From positions 36,102,652-36,166,651 of the forward strand of contig NC_133536.1 in the NCBI RefSeq assembly GCF_048544455.1: 64,000 bases of DNA, written 5' to 3'. A program made the position numbers and the translations under genes. This DNA comes from Silene latifolia (Eukaryota; Streptophyta; Magnoliopsida; Caryophyllales; Caryophyllaceae). Each line of letters opens with the position of its first letter. The first letter of the stretch is position 1. Below the pieces are notes generated by a model. The model saw only the letters and a list, made by a program, of their open reading frames with translations. It was not told where the DNA came from and did not search any database. Below are positions 60,001 to 64,000 of this stretch, in pieces.

Positions 60001-63000
60001 GCCAAACTATAACCTTGTAGCCCAATACAACTGCAACCAACAACAACCACAATCTACATATATAAAAGCAATAAAAAGAAGAGTAAAGTTTCGATTAGGA
60101 GTAAAAATCCCGGAGATCAGCATCTACTATTCACCTCCGCAACAATGATAAAAGGAGGCAATTGCTCGGATTAGTAGCCAAACCGCCCGTGCTTTGAGCT
60201 CAAGATCTCACTCGTCAGTCCAGATCACAACCATATCCTACAACAACGCATATAACAAACTCAACTTTAAGCAAAAAATTCCATAACAGAGTACGACTTA
60301 GTATGCTATAGTTACGATTAGCATTCAAGTACCTTGTGTTTAGAGCTAAAGACCTCACTTCAAAGCCTGATAAAACTGGATCCACAACAAAGACAAAATC
60401 AGCAACCAAAGGCTAAAAGATAAAACATAAAACACAAAAAGGAGCAGCCGACACCAATCAAAGTGAGCAGCGGACATCATAAACTGAAGAAGCTAAGGTG
60501 AAGAAGTAGAGAAAATAAACTTACAAATCCTAGGTGGTAAAAAACAATGACAAAGAAATTAAAGAAGCTAGATCATAATGATCGGCTCATTACACAACTG
60601 TCGGCATTCGTTGTAAAAAATCCTAGGAATCAAGAACATAAATGATAAACAGAAGCGAACATCAATAGCAATTATGAAACTGAAAAAAAGAAATTATAAA
60701 AATGGTATTCCTGGGATCATTCCCTCTCGTTTCACTCTACCTTGATTAAACTCACAACGATCCCCAAGTTTGATTGACAATTACCTGAAACCAAAACGCA
60801 AAAACAACGAAATAATCACATAAGCTAAAAGATAGCAATAACTACAGCGAAAAAGAGGTAAAAATAAACAAGCTAATACGTCAACAGTCACAGAAAATTA
60901 CTTACTCAACTCAAAAGAGGAAAACCTAGTAATAACAGCATATCGGCTCTGGCAGGCTTTCCGCCGACTTTAACAGCCTGAAGTTTAGCAATCGTATTAA
61001 GCGAAAGCTTGGAATATAGCCTAATCAGACAGAGAGAACGAATTACAGGGAATCAATAGTAAAAAAACAAATGAAGATTATGAAATAAATAAACAAAATA
61101 AGAAATATGAATGAATTGATGAAGTTAAAAGGGGAAAGGGTAGGAGGGGATACTAAAGAAACAAACACGGTAAGTGCAAAGCTCAACCTGCATCTACACC
61201 ACCAACAACAGTAGCAACAACTACACATAGCAATCACGCATGGTTCCTAGAAAGTACTTCTGCAAAAGAGAAGTGATGTTGACTTGTCAAATTAAAACAA
61301 AATAGGAAAAAGCACAGCAGTAACCACATATTTGGCATACGTTTATACAAAAAAACGGTGGGATTACACTAAAATTAAGGAAGTACCTAGATGGTAACCT
61401 CAATCCTCATACGACTACAATTAGGGATTATCATCTGAAATCAGGGATAAAGCATAGTGAATGCGCTCATTCCACATCACTGCAACAACAAATCAGGGAT
61501 AAAAATATATAAAAGTTTAAAGAAATCAAAGGAAGACTATAACTCAGATTACCTATCACCATAACCTACTGCAGTCAGCCGCCAAAAACCCCACGAATAC
61601 AACAATAGGTGCGTTTTCGAAGAAAAAATGGCAACCCAACTGGACTACAATAATAGATCGATGATGAGAGTGGGTGGATAGATCGATGATGACAGTGAGT
61701 GGATGAGAATAGGCTGGGTTTAGGAGAGGATGTTGGATAGACGATGATGATGAATTATTGAGGAGTGAGATGAGAGTGAGTGGATGAGAATAGGCAGAGA
61801 AGGTAAGGTTGTGACTTAAGAAGAAATGGATGGAGGGGATCAAAAGAAAGAATCCAACGGTAGGAGGGAGACTTGGCTGTGCACTATTCATTGCTACAGT
61901 GCAGCCAAGTTCTCCCTTTTTAAGAAGTAAGGATAAGTTTGGTTGATTGTTTTAGAAAAAAGTGAAATGAATTGGTTCTATTCAAACTTTGAACTCTCGT
62001 ATAATCTTAAGTTAAATTAACTTTATTGATTATTGAACCATGCGTTTAATTAATTGATCTCACATATAAGACGATCCCGTATAATACCATTAGCTTGTTA
62101 ATACTTCGTTTGAGTTTGTCAACTGCGTATTTTGATCTTAAATTTGAAATCCTAACCAATTCGAAATCGTAATTTGTGGGCCTAAGAGGCGTAAGAATAG
62201 TGAACTATTTAAAGTAGTATTATTGGATTCTACTATCCTAGTTTAAATTGCTACTTTATCATATAAGCTCTACCAATCACTTATCTCAATATATTAAAGT
62301 ATAATTTAAATAAAATATATTGGATTCTACTATTCTAGATTAAATTTTCATTCTATCTTCTAATTTTCTAAGCTTTACCAATCTCGATCTCAATAGATTA
62401 CTTATAACTTAAATAAAATATGCTCACTCCATTGAGCTCCAACTTACCTATTTGCTTTAATGCTTTTGTCCGGTCTCAAAGACGCTACTCTATTTATATG
62501 TAATTATTTCTTGTTAAATTTTTTATGTAACTTTATCTTTTGATAACAGCTATAAATACATAAATATTGTATTTTAAGGTTTGGATATTTTATGACAATA
62601 TGTAGGGTAAAAATTTGGTAAATGTGACTTTTAAAAACAAATGGGCAAGTTGAAGTTAAACGAAGTATATCGAATATAAGAAGTGACTAATATAAGGGTC
62701 TCGCATCCAATCCAAAAAGTGGTTATATAAATGATATCTTCCGTTAAACTAACTTGTCCTCGCATTTGTCAATGGCAACGAAAAATGAGCACTTCTCAAA
62801 TGAAATTATTACGGGCATATGTCTTAACTTGATCATGAATCTTATACCAAAAAACCTAAAATTAAATGTAGGGTTGTTAACTGTATTATTGTAAACTTAA
62901 TTAAAAAAAATTCATAGGCCAAGTCAAAAGATAATCCCGACTTTATGATACAATTGTATACTCTGAATATAAACAAACTTATACATATGCTTACCGACTT

Positions 63001-63107
63001 ATACGTATGATAATTCTCTGTCTTTCTCCACCTCAACAATTAATCTACTTTTCATTGGAATCCTTATTACATTAGAATAAATAAATGAAGGAAACTGTGA
63101 GATAATA
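57037..63107. other. Long AT-rich stretch without a gene call
   Basis: No coding frame is convincing. At 57380-57560 the minus strand has an exon-like block after a TGTGCAG acceptor, with a 26-residue ATG frame (MAPTTESHSASPVLQ...). At 61560-61900 there is a pyrimidine-rich, 5'-UTR-like block on the minus strand ending at a GTAATC donor. Together they might mark the ends of a spliced transcript of about 4.3 kb, coding or not; this is a guess. A one-sided CTCCCTCCGTCC motif near 59577 looks like a MITE end. Confidence 0.3.
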
Positions 63108-63580
63108 TGTTGTAATAAATATGGGCCTAATACAATATTATATATGGACAAATTATTAATTCGGTAGTAATTGTATTTATGCGCTATCAGTTAAGATTAG
63201 CCCAAATATAAAGTGATCCACTACGGTGTATTAAATATGGGCTTATTTACGTCTTAAAAGGTATGGGCCAGTCTTTTATCTAAGTGTAGATACCCATTAG
63301 GTTACTAATGCATGATGGGCGCATTAGACTAAGGGGACTATATATAAGTCACCTGGGTTATGGTCCCTGGTAGCACACAATAACCTAATCTCCCCGCATC
63401 CCATCAGTAGAGAGATCCTCATGGCAATGTGTGTCTACTAGAAGACCTAATCCCGAAGATCGTCCCTTCAGGCGGTTCATCCCAACCATTCGTCATGTAA
63501 TCAGGTACGCTTCCGCTCTACAGTTTATACCGAGTAATTTAGTATGAAGTTTATGGTCTCAATTCGGATTAAATCTAACA
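63108..63580 (+). repeat. 5' LTR of a second copia element
   Basis: It starts TGTTGTAATA and ends AATCTAACA, 473 bp, directly before a primer-binding site. A TATATATAAG box lies near 63340. The body and 3' LTR lie outside the window, so the target duplication cannot be checked. The LTR is unrelated in sequence to family 1. Confidence 0.82.
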
Positions 63581-63582
63581 AG

Positions 63583-63595
63583 TGGTATCAGAGCC
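63583..63595 (+). other. Primer-binding site of the second copia element
   Basis: TGGTATCAGAGCC is complementary to initiator methionine tRNA and lies two bases after the LTR, as in the element at 40655-49583. Confidence 0.9.
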
Positions 63596-64000
63596 ACCTT
63601 CATATTAAATTATTTGGGAATTGAAATCATACGGTATTACCTTTGGATTTTAATTAGATCCTTGTATTTTTTAGTTTGCCAATATCATGTCCCATGCTTC
63701 TCTGCACTTGTCCGTATGCATGATAATACATGTGGATTAAGAATTAATTTGTTGATATTATTATTAAGGTTGATTGAAAGTATAATGATGATTAGTACGT
63801 GTTGTTGGTTTCGAAAATATGGAATTGGTCAACACCTTTTAAAGCTTTTAGGCATAATATGGTATGGATCAATTTTTATATGGAAATTCTACATACTTCA
63901 ATTCAATGCATACGATTAACATGTTTAGTGCGCCTAGCATGGTGATTATTTGATCATTTGATGGCAAAATATTTTAAGTGATGAAAACTGGTTTTGGGCT
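63596..64000 (+). other. Leader of the second copia element
   Basis: AT-rich, no frame with gag similarity before the window ends. Confidence 0.6.

Overview
The window is nuclear DNA of a flowering plant, most likely a eudicot; Caryophyllales is my guess and is not proven. The evidence is GT-AG spliced genes, a plastid-type ADP-glucose pyrophosphorylase large subunit, a cytosolic ribosomal protein gene, and dense plant-type LTR retrotransposons, MULEs, MITEs and Helitron-like ends. Only two intact host genes are supported, both on the minus strand: the AGPase large subunit (14 exons, 10909-15029, 523 aa) and 40S ribosomal protein S25 (4 coding exons, 35584-38243, 117 aa).

Layout. 1-2147: 3' end and 3' LTR of a Ty1-copia element on the plus strand. 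3296-3769: DUF4283-type retroelement relic. 3803-5176: solo LTR. 5877-10336: a complete short-LTR element with no coding capacity and a striking array of hairpins. 10909-15029: AGPase gene. 17061-24283 and 25537-33310: two Ty3-gypsy elements (A and B, Tat/Retand-like) of one family, with complementary internal deletions, each with a spliced antisense gene. 34365-35231: Harbinger-like element with a nested inverted repeat. 35584-38243: RPS25. 38717-39302: solo LTR of the A/B family. 39854-49922: a MULE split by a full-length copia element (40655-49583) of the same family as the one at position 1. 50133-50673: short MULE. 50907-57008: three Helitron-type 3' ends and a stranded alternative-oxidase exon. 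57009-63107: AT-rich DNA with no gene I can call. 63108-64000: 5' LTR, primer-binding site and leader of another copia element that leaves the window.

Target-site duplications could be read for nearly all insertions, so the nesting order is clear. Two observations cut across the window. First, differences between paired LTRs, and many frameshifts and damaged motifs in the retroelements, repeatedly fall at CTG/CAG trinucleotides, while the host gene exons are clean; this suggests CHG-methylation-linked base-calling error. Second, the non-coding element at 5877-10336 carries about 14 hairpins whose arms differ but stay complementary around a constant loop, which points to selected RNA structure.
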